Below are positions 23,702-34,927 of a stretch of DNA of 64,000 nt, in pieces (within the stretch, counting starts at the first letter, position 1; each line of letters starts with the position of its first letter). The position numbers and the translations under genes were made by a program. The notes under the pieces are model-generated. The model searched no databases and was not told the origin of the DNA. It was given only the letters and a program-made list of their open reading frames with translations. This DNA is from Plicaturopsis crispa FD-325 SS-3 (taxonomy: Eukaryota; Basidiomycota; Agaricomycetes; Amylocorticiales; Amylocorticiaceae): the NCBI GenBank assembly GCA_000827205.1, contig KN832557.1, forward strand, positions 1,000,302 to 1,064,301. The letters are read 5' to 3'.

Positions 23702-24114
23702 CGGCATTCTGCTCACAATTGCTCTGCTCAGAATGAATGTTCACTACTCAATGCGAATGACAATGTCATTGGTTGGTGCATCGGCAGAATGCTTTGTTTC
23801 TTTAGTACGGAATGCATCCTCTTGTGGCGTATCTCGAGAATAGCAGACTGTCGGTCCTGAACTTGACTGGCTCGCAATTACCCGCGTAGATGTGTGCAAG
23901 ATGTGATAAATTCGGTAGGCAAAACGAGACGACAAATGCAACAATGGGCCTTGCGTAGCCCTATCAATATGATCGGTTGAGCAAGCTCTATGGAAAACAC
24001 ATCATCGCGTCGGAAAGAATCCGCGAAAACATCTAGAGTAGTAGAATCGCTCAGAGCGATGGGTAGATCGTGATGGTGCATGATGTATAAGCACAGTACC
24101 CATACTACACCGGC
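23702..24114. other. Intergenic, convergent 3' ends
   Basis: About 0.4 kb between the GTPase and the zuotin-like gene. A minus-strand open frame at 23878-24081 follows the zuotin stop but does not resemble the expected zuotin C-terminus. Confidence 0.35.
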
Positions 24115-25538
24115 TTATGCCTTCGCACCGTCCTCCTCCGTGGTCCGTGCTTGCCTCCGTGCCTTTTTCGCTGCGTTGGCAGCAGCGGCCTTCGCTTTCT
24201 TTGCCTCGGCGCGAGCGTTCTACAAAATGAAAAGTGATGAGCAAATGTCGATCTTGGTGTAAGTGATACGAGCTGACCTTTTCCTCTTCCTCCTTTTTCG
24301 CCTTCTCCTCCTCCGCTTTGCGCTTCTCCTCTTCCTCTTCCGCCTTGGTCTTCTTGGCTGCGGGGCCGCCCTTGCTCTTCTTCTTTGCCTCGCGGGCCTC
24401 TTTCTCCTCCTGCTTAATTCGCTTGATACGGGGGTCGAGTGAGAGCGTCAGGTCAACGATCGATCGCAAACGCGCGGTGTCTTCCTTCTTGCGCCTCGCC
24501 CGCTCCGACTTGTTTTTCTTCTCCGTGTACCGTTTATCGTCACGACTTGTCGCATACATCAGCAGATCTCCCACAAGGAGATAAAAACATGTAGCCACCT
24601 GTCGCTGCCCTCGTTGACCTCCTTATCGAGATACTCAAAGCTCCGCCAGCTGTCGAAATTGTACCAAAAGTCGTAGAACGCCTCGACCTGCTCCTTCGGG
24701 GCGTCGATCGCGCCGAGCTGCGGCACGGGCGTCTTGCGGCTGAACCGCGCCTCGCGCTCGAACACGGGCGCGAAGCCCTCGAAGAAGGCCTCGGGCGCCT
24801 TGTTCTTGAGCTCCGCGGCGGTCGGCACGTCGTCCTCGAGCAGCGCGTAGAAGGGGTCGACGGAGTCGAACTGCCGCCGCCGCTCGGCCGAGGTGAGCAC
24901 CTCGTGCGCCTTGGATATGCACTTGAAGAACGCGTCGTCGTTCGCGGAGCCGACGAGTCCGGCCTTCTTGTCCGGGTGGTGCTTCAGCACCTTTTTGCGG
25001 TCTGTAGCATGTTAAGCTTCGGCATGTAATTTGGAGAGGTGGGGGTACGCACGGGCTATTTTGATCTGCTCGGGCGTTGCTTTGTGCCGCAGATGCGATA
25101 ATCCGAGGACGGCATAATGGTCTTGTTTCTGCAACGACGGGTGAGAAACGCGTTCCGTTCGACGAGAGTACACACGGGCGCACCTTCCACTCCTTCGGGT
25201 CTTGGGCAAGCAGCTCCTCTGGCTCCTCCTCGTCTCCTACACCCAAATCATCTTCGCCGGCCGCGCCGACGCCGTTTAGTGCATCGAGCCGTTTCTGCTC
25301 CTCCTCGAGATGCTTGTCATGTTCTTCAAATGATAGATTATGGATCGCCCTCCGGACGTGTGCGAGGTATGCGGGTCCTGCAGGTAAAAGTGTCCTCTCC
25401 GCCAAGGCTGATATGATAAACACTCGTTAGCGATAAATCAGATCTGGTGCGGCGCGGTCTTGGCTCACGAGCGAGGGATTTTCCAGACGACGGTGGTGTC
25501 CAGTCCTGGGGAAGGGGAGGCGCTATAATTTCGGCCAT
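24115..25538 (-). CDS. ZUO1: Zuotin-like J-domain ribosome-associated co-chaperone, short C-terminus
   Basis: Zuotin is the J-protein of the ribosome-associated complex, working with Ssz1/Ssb Hsp70s on nascent chains. Start MAEIIAPPLPQDWTPPS at 25538. After KEWK the J-domain begins KQDHYAVLGLSHLRHKA and contains the catalytic HPD in LKHHPDKKAG. The zuotin homology domain follows (RRQFDSVDP, then WYNFDSWRSFEY), then SRDDKRYTEKKNK and DPRIKRIKQEEKEA. A charged, probably coiled-coil, Lys/Glu/Ala stretch (EAREAKKKSKGG...) binds ribosomes in the family. The frame ends in ARRQARTTEEDGAKA with no sign of the C-terminal four-helix bundle seen in other zuotins. Either the protein is naturally short here or a last exon was missed. 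Upstream parts are intact, and all joins restore family sequence. Confidence 0.88.
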
Positions 25539-26538
25539 GCTGAGGAAAAATCGTTACGGAAAGCGTTAAAATGTGCAAGTAGCAGACTGCAAGCAGCGGT
25601 GCGGTACAGAAAAAAATCAGATCTGCCACGTGGGGAACGGTGCATGCGGTATTTTCCTTGAATCATGTGTCTGAAACGCGTCGCGCTCGCAAAACGATTT
25701 CGTTACACCAACCAAACTAGCCTGGTGACCGACTGTCTATGAAGCAAAACTGTCGATACAGGTTTACCTCCATAGACAGACTCGATTACAGTCTACAACC
25801 AAACACCAACGGCAAATTGTTGCGCTTCACAGGACAGAATCTTAGCCGTAACGTAAAAAGGAACATAGGGAACGGTAGCTGGCGGTCCACCCTGTTGCTT
25901 GGTAGAACGACAGAGTGTTAATTTTCTCGGGGCAGTGCAAAGGTGAGGATCACCATAGACTGTAAATACCAGCTCGTTGTTAGGAGTCGCAGTGTTTGTC
26001 GCAGAGAAATACGACACTAGTACTCCAGGTCCAATCTCCACCCTCCGCGCAGCCGTGACCGCCCCCCACTTCCTAGAGGACCCCCTGCGCCTCTCTACAC
26101 TTTTCCTGGACAAGCTCGCCTCCACCCTAACTCTAACGCTCACGATCCACGCAGCCCGTCACCGAGGGCCAGAAGCGCTGCACCGCGAGGTCCTAAAGCG
26201 CTTCCTCGACAGCACAGACAGGATCCTGGCGGCGGATTCGTGCCCTTCCGCACGGCGCGCTGGTGATGAAGATGGACCGGAGGCCGATGGTGGAGATAGA
26301 CAGCCGGCCGATAGTGGACACGCTGTTCCAGGCGGCGTACTGTCAGAGTCGCAGCGGGCTGCACAACAGGACGCTCGTCGGCGGCGTGGTCAAACACACT
26401 TCCTAGCCGGTGGTGGTGTTAGTATTACTGTGTCGAACGGTGCTCAGTAAAATTCATGCTCCAGACATCCGCAATCTATTCACCTCATACATCACATTTC
26501 CTATTCCCTATACTCCACAGGTACACACACATTCCTCC
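25539..26538. other. 1 kb spacer with coding-like GC-rich stretch (unidentified)
   Basis: From about 26040 to 26405 the plus strand has strong G/C bias at third codon positions in the frame giving GPEALHREVLKRFLDSTDRI. It then reads on, after a change of frame, as HGALVMKMDRRPMVEIDSRP and ends VGGVVKHTS before a stop near 26405. This looks like a remnant or a multi-exon gene I cannot resolve. I do not recognise the product. Confidence 0.25.
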
Positions 26539-28669
26539 CTAGACGCCCCTGCCCTCCGCCTCCGCTTGCAGTATCCACTCGCGGTGGCGCTGCCACGACG
26601 ACGCCTCCATCTGCACGAGCGCCTGCAACTTCTTCATGTCGAACGGGAGCGCCGGATTCGCCTTTAGTGTCTCGATCACGTATGAGCTGTATCACCCATC
26701 AATCAGCTGGCTGTCAACGAAGGGAATATCGGGAAGACCAAGGAAATATCGGGCGTACATGACGGTACTCTCTTTCAGCGGCACCTCCTTGCTGCGCAGC
26801 GTCGCACATATCGTCGACAAGGGAAGCTGGCGGTGGTGCCAGAGGTTGTATGCGCGAAGCTGCTGTGGGCGCGGAGGCGGGAGAGGGAGAGGGAGGGTGG
26901 GTACACTTGCCGGCGGCGATGTAGGGGTAGGGACAACGCCAACGGCACCCGCGCGGGGAATGGCGCGCGTATACGCCGCCGCATCGAGTGCACGCCCGCT
27001 CTTCCGCGCGAGCGCGAGTAAGTTCTTGTATACTACGACCGCGCAGTGTGCATCGTTCGCCGCGTCTATTGACATGCGACCCATTCCCATTCAACACCGT
27101 GAGCAATCCATCCAACACCGTGAGCAATCAGATTCAACACCGTCAGCAATCAGATTCAACACCGTCAGCAATCAGGATTCAGGACACAGGAAGGACACGG
27201 GGTGATAGACGGGTACGCACAATCGATCATCAAGGGACTAAGCGCAGCCTCCCAGTTACTCGTGCGTTCCTTGCCCTTGACGAGCGTGAGGTGCGCGTAG
27301 CGGCTTACCACTTTTGCGAGGGCGACGATCGTGCGCTTCGTACCCTGCGGCGTCGTACGCTTCGTCCCATTCGGCATCGTGCGCGTCGTCCCCTTCGTCC
27401 CCTTCGGCACGGGTGGGTCCAGGGATGTACTTGTGGAGGGGGTGGTGCGCGCGTCCACGGAAGAAGTGGTGCGCGCGTCCGTAGAAGGGGTAGTGCGTGC
27501 GGAAGGGGTGGTGCGCGCGGAAGGGGTGGTGCGTGCGTAAAAGTTAAATTTCGGGTCTGCTTGTAAGGCTACTGCACCGAGCTCCACGAGGCCTGCGGCG
27601 CGGATGCCGAAGTCGCGGAATAGTTTTTGACCGTCATCTAGCCGGGCCCAGTTGGTGGAACGCACACATTTAAAGAGGCAGAGGGCGTACTTACTGTAGA
27701 TGTTCGCGCCCAGTTTGATGACATCGTCAGATTCTATCAACTCCTGGAGGAGAGCAGTGTTTAGTCTTTGTCAGAATAACGCGGTGAAATATGGTTACTT
27801 TTAATTTTTCGGGAAACCCTGGGACAGAATGAGTACAAATACTACCAAGAGAGTAAGAAAGGGCGGGAGCTCACGTTTCATTGCGCTTACTTGGATGACG
27901 AGGATCAGATTCTCGTCGCAGACCTGGACCACAGCGGTCCGGCGCTCGGGCGCATTCGAGCGGTAGAAGAACCGCCACTCCATGTCGAATCCCAATGGGC
28001 TGTACATGTATGCATGATCAATGGACGCGTAGGATAAATGGACACGGAGAATCGCGTGACGGCGCGACGCACCCTCTGAGCGTCTGCACGAGGTCATTGG
28101 CCTCCTCTTCATGGCGCGTGTACACTGCCAGCGGCTTAGGCGTGAAGTTACGGTACGAGTAGATGGGGAGGTCTGATGGTGGCTCGTCATATGTGGACTT
28201 AGCCGTGTGGGACTTTGACCGAGGCTTTGAGTTTGAGCGTGGCTTGGAGTTTGACTTCGGAGGCGGAGAGTCTTCGACGGGGGCGGTTGCTTTCCTCTTA
28301 GCGGGTGCTTTTGAGCCACTCGCCACGGGCGCTTTTGAGCTACTCGCAACGGGCGCTTCGTCGTTCAGAAAGAACGGGTGTAGGCTTCGCACATACGGTT
28401 CAGGTGGCAAACGCAAGTCGAGTACATGGTACGCACGGGGTATTCCTTGTCTGTTTGGCCTGGAGTGTCTCCTTCGCGAAGCGAATAGGGCCAATGACCT
28501 CGACTGACGAGTCTGCATCGTCTTGCACCATGGCATTCTCCACTTCTGAACGCGCGTCCAACGCTGCTAGGGTGGACGAAATGTAGGTCCGTCGAGGCGA
28601 TTTGGGCGAGTGCGGGGGTGAAGTCGATAGGCAGCGATTGAGACTCCGTATCTTTGACATGCTCGCCAT
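26539..28669 (-). CDS. WRN-type 3'-5' exonuclease (DEDDy) with low-complexity insert
   Basis: Predicted 3'-5' exonuclease of the RNase D/Werner superfamily. Exon 1 begins MASMSKIRSLNRC. A Ser/Lys-rich linker precedes LPIYSYRNFTPKPLAVYTRH. Exo I is GFDMEWRFF (D-x-E). Exo II lies around ESDDVIKLGANIY with the Asp in DGQKLFRDFGI. Exo III is YAANDAHC (Tyr-x3-Asp). The family C-terminal helical module follows: AYNLWHHRQLPLSTICATL, then STVISYVIETLKANPALPF, which is recovered only if the intron containing 26693-26760 is removed. Between LVELGAVALQADPKF and KRTIVALAKVVSRYAHLTL lies a long ARTTPS-type repeat insert. One intron carries a four-copy minisatellite. The catalytic residues are all present. 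Its start is 221 bases from the divergent PQ-loop gene. Confidence 0.85.
27089..27176 (+). repeat. Four-copy minisatellite inside an exonuclease intron
   Basis: Units of 20-22 bases (core TCAACACCGT, then GAGCAATC or CAGCAATCA) start at 27091, 27111, 27131 and 27153. They lie in the intron between the codons for PLMIDY and AANDAHC and lengthen it. Confidence 0.85.
27420..27540 (-). repeat. In-frame GC-rich tandem repeat coding ARTTPS units
   Basis: Degenerate repeats of GTGGTGCGCGCG with GAAGGGGTG-type spacers on the plus strand. On the minus strand they read as repeats of ARTTPSA / DARTTSSV within the exonuclease coding region. They keep frame and appear to have grown by slippage. Confidence 0.75.
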
Positions 28670-28890
28670 TTACTGACTGTGTCGTTCCCTAGATAAATGT
28701 AGCGTCCTGTCAGTGTTAGTGAAACCGTTCTTCGCAGAATTTGCGATTCGCGGTTCAGTTTCTGCACACGTGATCGCGAGCCCCTGTGCACAACATTCCG
28801 AGATCCGATTCCGGCGCCTTGACGCACGCGCGCGACCGCCGCGTCTCTTCCTCTTGCGGCTCTCCGTCCAAGTCCCAGTCCCAGTTGACC
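28670..28890. promoter_or_regulatory. Short divergent promoter, exonuclease / PQ-loop gene
   Basis: 221 bases separate the two start codons, so control elements are probably shared. I see no clear TATA box for either side. Confidence 0.4.
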
Positions 28891-30337
28891 ATGTCAGAAA
28901 CATGCAAACCTGTAAGATGTTCTTTTCTGTAAATTGGTTCTTGTCTAATAGTCTTATTCTCTATCTAGCACCATGACTGGTTCACTGCCGTCCTTACTGC
29001 CGGTCTTTGTCTCGGCCTCGTCCTGTCCTACGTTCCACAGGTGCGGTCGGAGCTTTTGGATGCGCAGAACAGCTCTAACATTTACTCTGGAACATAGCAT
29101 CTCAGAATATACCTGAAGAAATCATCCGAGGGGTTCAGTCCATGGTTCCTCCTCCTGGGTAGCACGTCGGCGGCGTCTGGCATGCTCAACATGTACGCCT
29201 GGTCCTCTTAGCCGTTCATATCCTGCGCTTATGTGTTACTTCTTGAAGGATTGCCCTGCAGTGGCAGATAATCAAGTGCTGTCGTTTTCTTGTGAGCCAC
29301 TTGCACATCTGTCCCAACAAACTGTTAAACGATTGCATCTCAGAGCACAGGGAACTGTCTAGAGTCCATAGGCGGCGTCTTCCAAGTCTTCCTTCAATGG
29401 TTCATGTTCACCTGCATGTACGGCCTCTTCCATCTATTGCATGACCTCTAGTCTCTGATGCTGCATGCAGACTTGTATTATACATGGTCTACTTCCCCTC
29501 CCATCTCAAATACGCCGAAATCGACATCGACTCGCCTCAGCACCACCATATGCACGTCAAGACGCGTCTCCGCACCGACGAGTGGCGATTGAGCATCACG
29601 CTCTCCTGGGTCGTCCTCATCCACATGTACGTCCCCTCTCCCCCCCTTCTCCCATCTATCAGCCTTACGCCTCAACGCCATACCCCAGCCTCCTGATCAC
29701 CTTCACGACATTCTTCCTCCTCCTAACCTCGACGGCGGAGGACTCCCACCAGGTACACTCCTGGGCGACGTTCCTCGGCGTGACTTCCGCGCTGCTCTCC
29801 GCAATCCAATACGCACCCCAGATATCGCGGACGTACCACGCGAAAGTGGTCGGCGCGCTGAGCATCCCGATGATGATGATCCAAAGCCCCGGTGCGGTGC
29901 TGATGGTGCTCAGCATCGCCCTCCGGCCGGACACGAACTGGACAAGTGCGCCCTACTTACTACCTTTGTGTCCATACCACAATGTTGCATTTTCTGACAC
30001 GTTGTGCAATGTAGGCTGGATAACGTTTGCGGTGGCGGGTGTGATGCAGGGCTCGCTGCTGATCATGTGCATCGTCTGGAAAGTCCGGCAGCACCGTCTC
30101 CACATCGACGACTTCGGGCACCCGTTGCCGCACTCGGAGGACCAGGACCAGGACGTCGAAGCCACCAGCAGCAGTGCGGGAGATACCAGTACAGGGTACG
30201 CTGTTACCGCCGACGAGGACGCGAACGAGGCTGCGGAGTCGACGCCGCTGCTGGTAAAGAATACTAATGCGGCGGATGGGTCGGAGCGCAGAGGTTTGGC
30301 GCGATTTTTGCCTGGGTGGTTGACTGGTGCTTCATGA
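28891..30337 (+). CDS. PQ-loop repeat membrane protein (Ypq/cystinosin-like)
   Basis: Seven-helix type membrane protein with two PQ-loop repeats, a family that includes vacuolar cationic amino-acid exporters (yeast Ypq1-3). The first exon is MSETCKP (28891-28911). The next encodes HHDWFTAVLTAGLCLGLVLS followed by the first PQ motif (SYVPQHLRIY). The second PQ motif is IQYAPQISRTY with GALSIPMMMIQSPGAVLM after it. A last helix lies in WITFAVAGVMQGSLLIM. The hydrophilic tail is acidic and ends ARFLPGWLTGAS; it carries ESTPLLV, a possible acidic dileucine vacuolar sorting signal. The intron near 29955-30013 keeps frame if left in, but removing it joins two helices cleanly. Substrate is not predictable; vacuolar location is inference. 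Confidence 0.85.
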
Positions 30338-30563
30338 ATTTTTTTTTGGATCTTATTTAGACGGATAATAATGTGACTATACCCTAATCTCCCTACACGG
30401 GGATCTATACGACGTTCTATATATTGGAAATCCCAACGTGCACCCTAAGTGCTATCGTCGAAGTACTCAGAGACTGAGCTGAGTGGACTGGAAACTCTAA
30501 ATAACCGATCGCGACTCGGACAAGCGCGTCGCCTCTATCACCGTAACACCCATCCCCTTCGCC

Positions 30564-32254
30564 ATGGCCGCGTCTCTGATAGCCATCCTCGATCTCAAAG
30601 GCAAACCTCTTATCCAGCGGTCATACAAAGATGACGTGCCGTCCTCCTACGTCGAGCGTTTCCTGCCGCTGGTGCTCGACATCGAGGAGGAGGGTCAGCA
30701 GGTGACACCGTGTTTCTCGAGCCAGGGCATAAACTACATGCACATCCGACATTCCAATCTCTACCGTACGCCCTTCCCACCCATCTCCCCTCCTCCATAA
30801 GTCCGTGTTGACAGTGTGCGACAGTGCTAGCGCTATCGAAACGGAACTCCAACGCAGCGGAGATCATCATATTCCTGCACCGGCTGACGCAGGTGCTGGT
30901 CGAGTACTTCAAGGAGCTGGAGGAGGAGAGCATCCGGGACAACTTTGTGATCATATACGAGCTCATGGACGAGATGATGGACTTTGGGTACCCGCAGACG
31001 ACGGAGTCCAAGATCCTGCAGGAGTACATCACGCAGGAGTCGCACAAGCTGGAGATCCAGGCGCGCCCGCCTATGGCGGTTACGAATGCGGTGTCGTGGC
31101 GGACGGAGGGCATTCGGTATAGGAAGAATGAGGTGTTCCTCGATGTTATCGAGTCGGTGAACTTGCTCGTGCGTGCTTGTACCTCTGATGTCTGGTATTG
31201 TTGTACTGACGTATGTGGTATGTGGACAGGTTAATGCGAATGGGAACGTGGTGCGGTCAGAGATCCTGGGCGCGGTAAAGATGAAGTGTTACCTGTCTGG
31301 CATGCCCGAGCTACGGCTAGGCCTGAACGACAAGATGATGTTTGAAAGCACAGGCCGCAGTACGTATCGCGCATCCCCCTCCCCCTCCTCCCCCACCCCA
31401 TCTCATCGCATGTCAAAAACCCAGCTTCCCGCGGCAAGGCGATCGAAATGGAGGACATCAAATTCCACCAGTGCGTGCGGCTCTTCCGGTTCGAGAACGA
31501 CCGCACCATCTCCTTCATCCCGCCCGACGGCGAGTTCGAGCTCATGTCCTACCGCCTCTCCACCGCCGTCAAGCCGCTCGTCTGGGTCGAGGCCGCCGTC
31601 GAGAGCCACAAGGGCTCCCGCATAGAGTACACCGTCAAGGTGAAGGCGCAGTTCAAGCGCAGGAGCACCGCGAACAACGTCGAGATCTATGTGCCTGTGC
31701 CAGATGACGCGGATAGCCCGAAATTCCGGGTACGTCCGTCCGTCCGCCCAATCCCAATGGGCGAGGAGCGTGAGACTGATCAGGGGGTGATAGGCGTCGA
31801 CCGGGAGCGTAACGTACGCGCCTGATAAGTCGGCGTTCGTGTGGAAGATAAAACAGCTCGGTGGGAGTCGGGAGTTCCTCATGCGTGCGCATTTCGGGCT
31901 CCCGTCTGTTAGAAATGGTTCGTCCTCTCCCTCCCCATACACACACACCTACCCCACGCTGACCCGGCATGTGTCACGCAGAGGCGGACGTGGAGAAGCG
32001 CGCGCCAATATCTGTGAAATTCGAGATCCCGTACTTCACCGTGTCGGGGATCCAAGTGCGGTATCTCAAGATCGTGGAGAAGAGCGGGTACCAGGCGCTG
32101 CCGTGGGTGCGCTACATCACGCAAAACGGGGACGATTATAGGTACGTTCCACGTTCCTGGTGGCCTGTCGCGCGCGAAAAGCTTCTGTGCTGACTGTCTC
32201 TGTAGCTTAAGGACGGCATTGGAAAAGGGCAGCGCCCCGATCATGCCGATGTAA
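30564..32254 (+). CDS. APM1: Clathrin adaptor AP-1 complex, mu subunit
   Basis: Medium chain of the AP-1 adaptor, which recruits clathrin and selects YxxPhi cargo at the trans-Golgi and endosomes. Start MAASLIAILDLKGKPLIQRS. The longin-like N-terminal domain continues with LTQVLVEYFKELEEESI and YELMDEMMDFGYPQTTE. The Mu homology domain begins near AVSWRTEGIRYRKNEVFLDV, followed by LGLNDKMMFEST, KAIEMEDIKFHQCVRL and FELMSYRLS. It ends VKFEIPYFTVSGIQVRYLKI, GYQALPWVRYIT and LEKGSAPIMPM. About seven exons join in frame with short introns. Length, about 435 residues, is normal. RYRKNEVFLDV and YFTVSGIQVRYLK favour AP-1 over AP-2, AP-3 or AP-4. Confidence 0.95.
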
Positions 32255-33490
32255 CACCATATTGTCGTCCGCTGTCTTGTTTTCGTTGTATCGGGCCCTG
32301 ATATAGCAGCTTATTCTCGTATCCCTCCGACGACGCCACTGCCAAGCTTCGTTTTGCTCCGTACATTTACATCTCTCACTCAGTCCGCTGGGGAGCGTTC
32401 CGGTGCGCAGCGCCTCCGCTGATAAAGCGACCTTTTTTTTATAGAAAATGCCCTGTCGGTTGGTGGGCTGACCCGTGGAGGATCGGCGCCCAGGTATGTG
32501 AGCGCGACGTGCCATTTGCAGACATGCCTGATGTACGGTGAGCAGGTGTGAACCCGCTGTTCTCGATCGGCAACACCCTAAACAGTCCGCGGACCTGCAG
32601 GACTTTGTACGGATGTGGCCCTTCTAGCGTCATTTCCGCAACCAACGTGAATTAGCACGGTCAGACGGGTCAGTCTGGCCATGCGGCGTGGATACCATTG
32701 TTTTCAATTGCTTTCTTTTAGCCCCTCGCTGGATACCATGTAGCATGCAGTCAGCGGATGGTTATCGCCGTCATGTACTGAGTTTTCAGAGCGGAAGTAC
32801 GCGTAGATCGCAAGGAGATTATTCGATTTCTAAACTCCGCGATAGTTCGGCGTCAGCGTCGACGACAGCGTCGAGCTGCATTTCCCGTAAGTATCCTCTG
32901 CCTATCGCCTTCATAGTACTTACCGTCGGCAACCTCTCAAGACCAATAGACAAAGGCGCATACAGCGCAACAGTGATACCATGCTTGAAGTTTGATACAC
33001 AAACACCCATGCACGACGGAGAATAACTCCGACGCGATGCGATCAACGTCTGTCCCTCTCCAGGATCCAGCATGCGAAATCTGGTTTCTCCAGTCACTGA
33101 AGACCAACGGAAGGTCGAATGTATAGCAAAGAGCCTTTGTGAACCTGGAGTGCGCAAGCAGAATGGATAGCTAAGATAGGACTAACCGAGTGCATGCTTA
33201 TCCCTGAGCAATGGCATCCGAACAGACGTCGGCGCCATGGAGGAAATTGCAAGGCTATCGTCGACATCATGCTTCCAGTATGGCTGCTGCTTGACTGCAA
33301 CTGAGCTTGGTGGAGGTAGAAGCGTCGGACTTGTTGACTACAAATAGCGAGCCATACTTAGGGTGAGCAGTTTACCCAGGGCCCCGGCTCTCCTTTTTTC
33401 GCACCACAGCGCAGCGCATGCTCGCCGCACACAGCCTACTCTCAACACAAACCCTCACTAGACCTGTTCCATAGCCATTCCAGCTCGCAA
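32255..33490. other. 1.2 kb intergenic, no firm gene
   Basis: Minus-strand open frames at 32819-33157 and 33094-33300 lack motifs and convincing splice joins. The rest is promoter side of the next gene. Confidence 0.35.
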
Positions 33491-34927
33491 ATGCTGACGC
33501 TGAACGAAATCCGCGACCTCCAGAACTCCAAGGCAAAACATGTACGTCGGTCGTGTTCCTGGGCCGTGGCGGAAGCAAGCTGAACTCCATTCCCGCAGAT
33601 GCATTCGAGCAATACAACGTCCTTGTACATCCCCGCCTCCCACCTTCGCCCAAAGTCTTCACCAGCGCCACGCCGCCCACCGCGTGTGTCCGGCCAAGCG
33701 CCTTATCCGTACAATTTTCAGCTCCAACACCGCCCCGCCTCTGTCGCCGCAGCCCCTGATATTGCCCCTATCCCCCACCGCAGACACTCTGCAGCGACCG
33801 TCGGCGCCCCCGTGCGCCCACGGTCATATGGGCCTCGATCGTCACCACTAGCGGGACCGGCCATCCGCGGAGACGGTGCGCTCGACGTCGTGGAGGAGGG
33901 CAAGAGCCTGCAGTCGAAACGCGCGAGCACGTACCGGCCGTCGCGGATTTCCTCCACGACAGATATCGCAAGTATGAGCCCCCCGAAGCCTGCCTTACCC
34001 CGGCCACATTCGTATGGCGGTCGCGCAACACAGGCGTCCCTCGCCAGCCTGGTATCTCAGGACTTGCCCGCGCCACGCTACGTTCAACGGCCCACATCAA
34101 TGTCAGAGTCCGCATTACGGATCGAGTCTTCCGCACCGCCTTCCACTGCTTCCTTGCCCGAAGCTCCGTCTTCTGTTAAACGGCGATCATTGCTGTCATC
34201 GCTATCATTTGTGAAGCGCAAAGACTCGAAAAGCAATGCCTTATCGCCGACTTCGCCTTCGACGCCCCCTTCCTCGTACGCGAGCCCACAATCCATCCCG
34301 TCAGCTCCCCATCCCACAAGACGTAGCTCGGAGTCGATACCTGCGCGGCCTGCGCCTGTCCACACGCACAGTCGTCAGTCTTCGATCCCGCCCACCTCTG
34401 CCCGTCGTAAATCCGTCCTATCCGCTATATATTTTGGGAAGCGCGACGACGTCACGGAGGAACCTCTCGAGCTGCCTGCTTCGCCTACTCCCTCGTCTCC
34501 CGACCTTCCTGAACTGCCGAAGCTCGCGCATACCCGCCCTTTGTCGTGGGTATCGTCGTGGGAAGCGCCCTCGCCCTCGCGGTCGCGCACGACTTCGCAG
34601 ACGAGTGTCAGCTCGGCCGAGCCTGACAGTGCCCTCGTGTCGATACCGAGCTCGTCTCTGCCTAGCTCGCGCCGCACGAGCGACGAGTCGGATGGGTCCG
34701 TCTCCGCGACGCAAGAGGCAGGGCTGCCTGTAAAGCATTCATCCTCAATAATTGGGGGTCCACTTCGGTGGTCAAAACCGAAGGGGGAGAAAGCCAGCTT
34801 CGACGGAGGCGAGAAGGTCAACGTGGAAGTCCAGTTACTAGAGAAGAATTCCGAGGGAGCCAAGGGCGAGGACGGCCGGAAAAAGACCGGCTTGTGGAGG
34901 AGGTTCAGTCTGAAGTCTCAGACATAA
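33491..34927 (+). CDS. Disordered Ser/Pro-rich protein of unknown function (second of pair)
   Basis: No known domain. Exon 1 (33491-33541) encodes MLTLNEIRDLQNSKAKH. A 57-base GT-AG intron follows, then a long exon (33599-34927) of 442 codons. The product, about 459 residues, is rich in Ser, Pro and Arg with many SP sites. It has repeats of the kind SLSFVKRKDSKS / SAIYFGKRDDVTE, each preceded by (R/K)RRS or RRKS. Near residue 120 is TYRPSRISSTTD and the C-terminus is GLWRRFSLKSQT. Both are close to segments of the protein at 7241-8660 (RYRPSRISSNPD and VWKRLRLKS). That pattern suggests phosphorylation-regulated peptide motifs, perhaps 14-3-3 or kinase docking. The open frame and intron make it a likely real gene. 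Confidence 0.75.

Noticed and set aside
31403-31948. Minus-strand frame of 181 codons across the AP-1 mu gene
   Set aside because: It is antisense to well-supported mu exons and has no recognisable domain.
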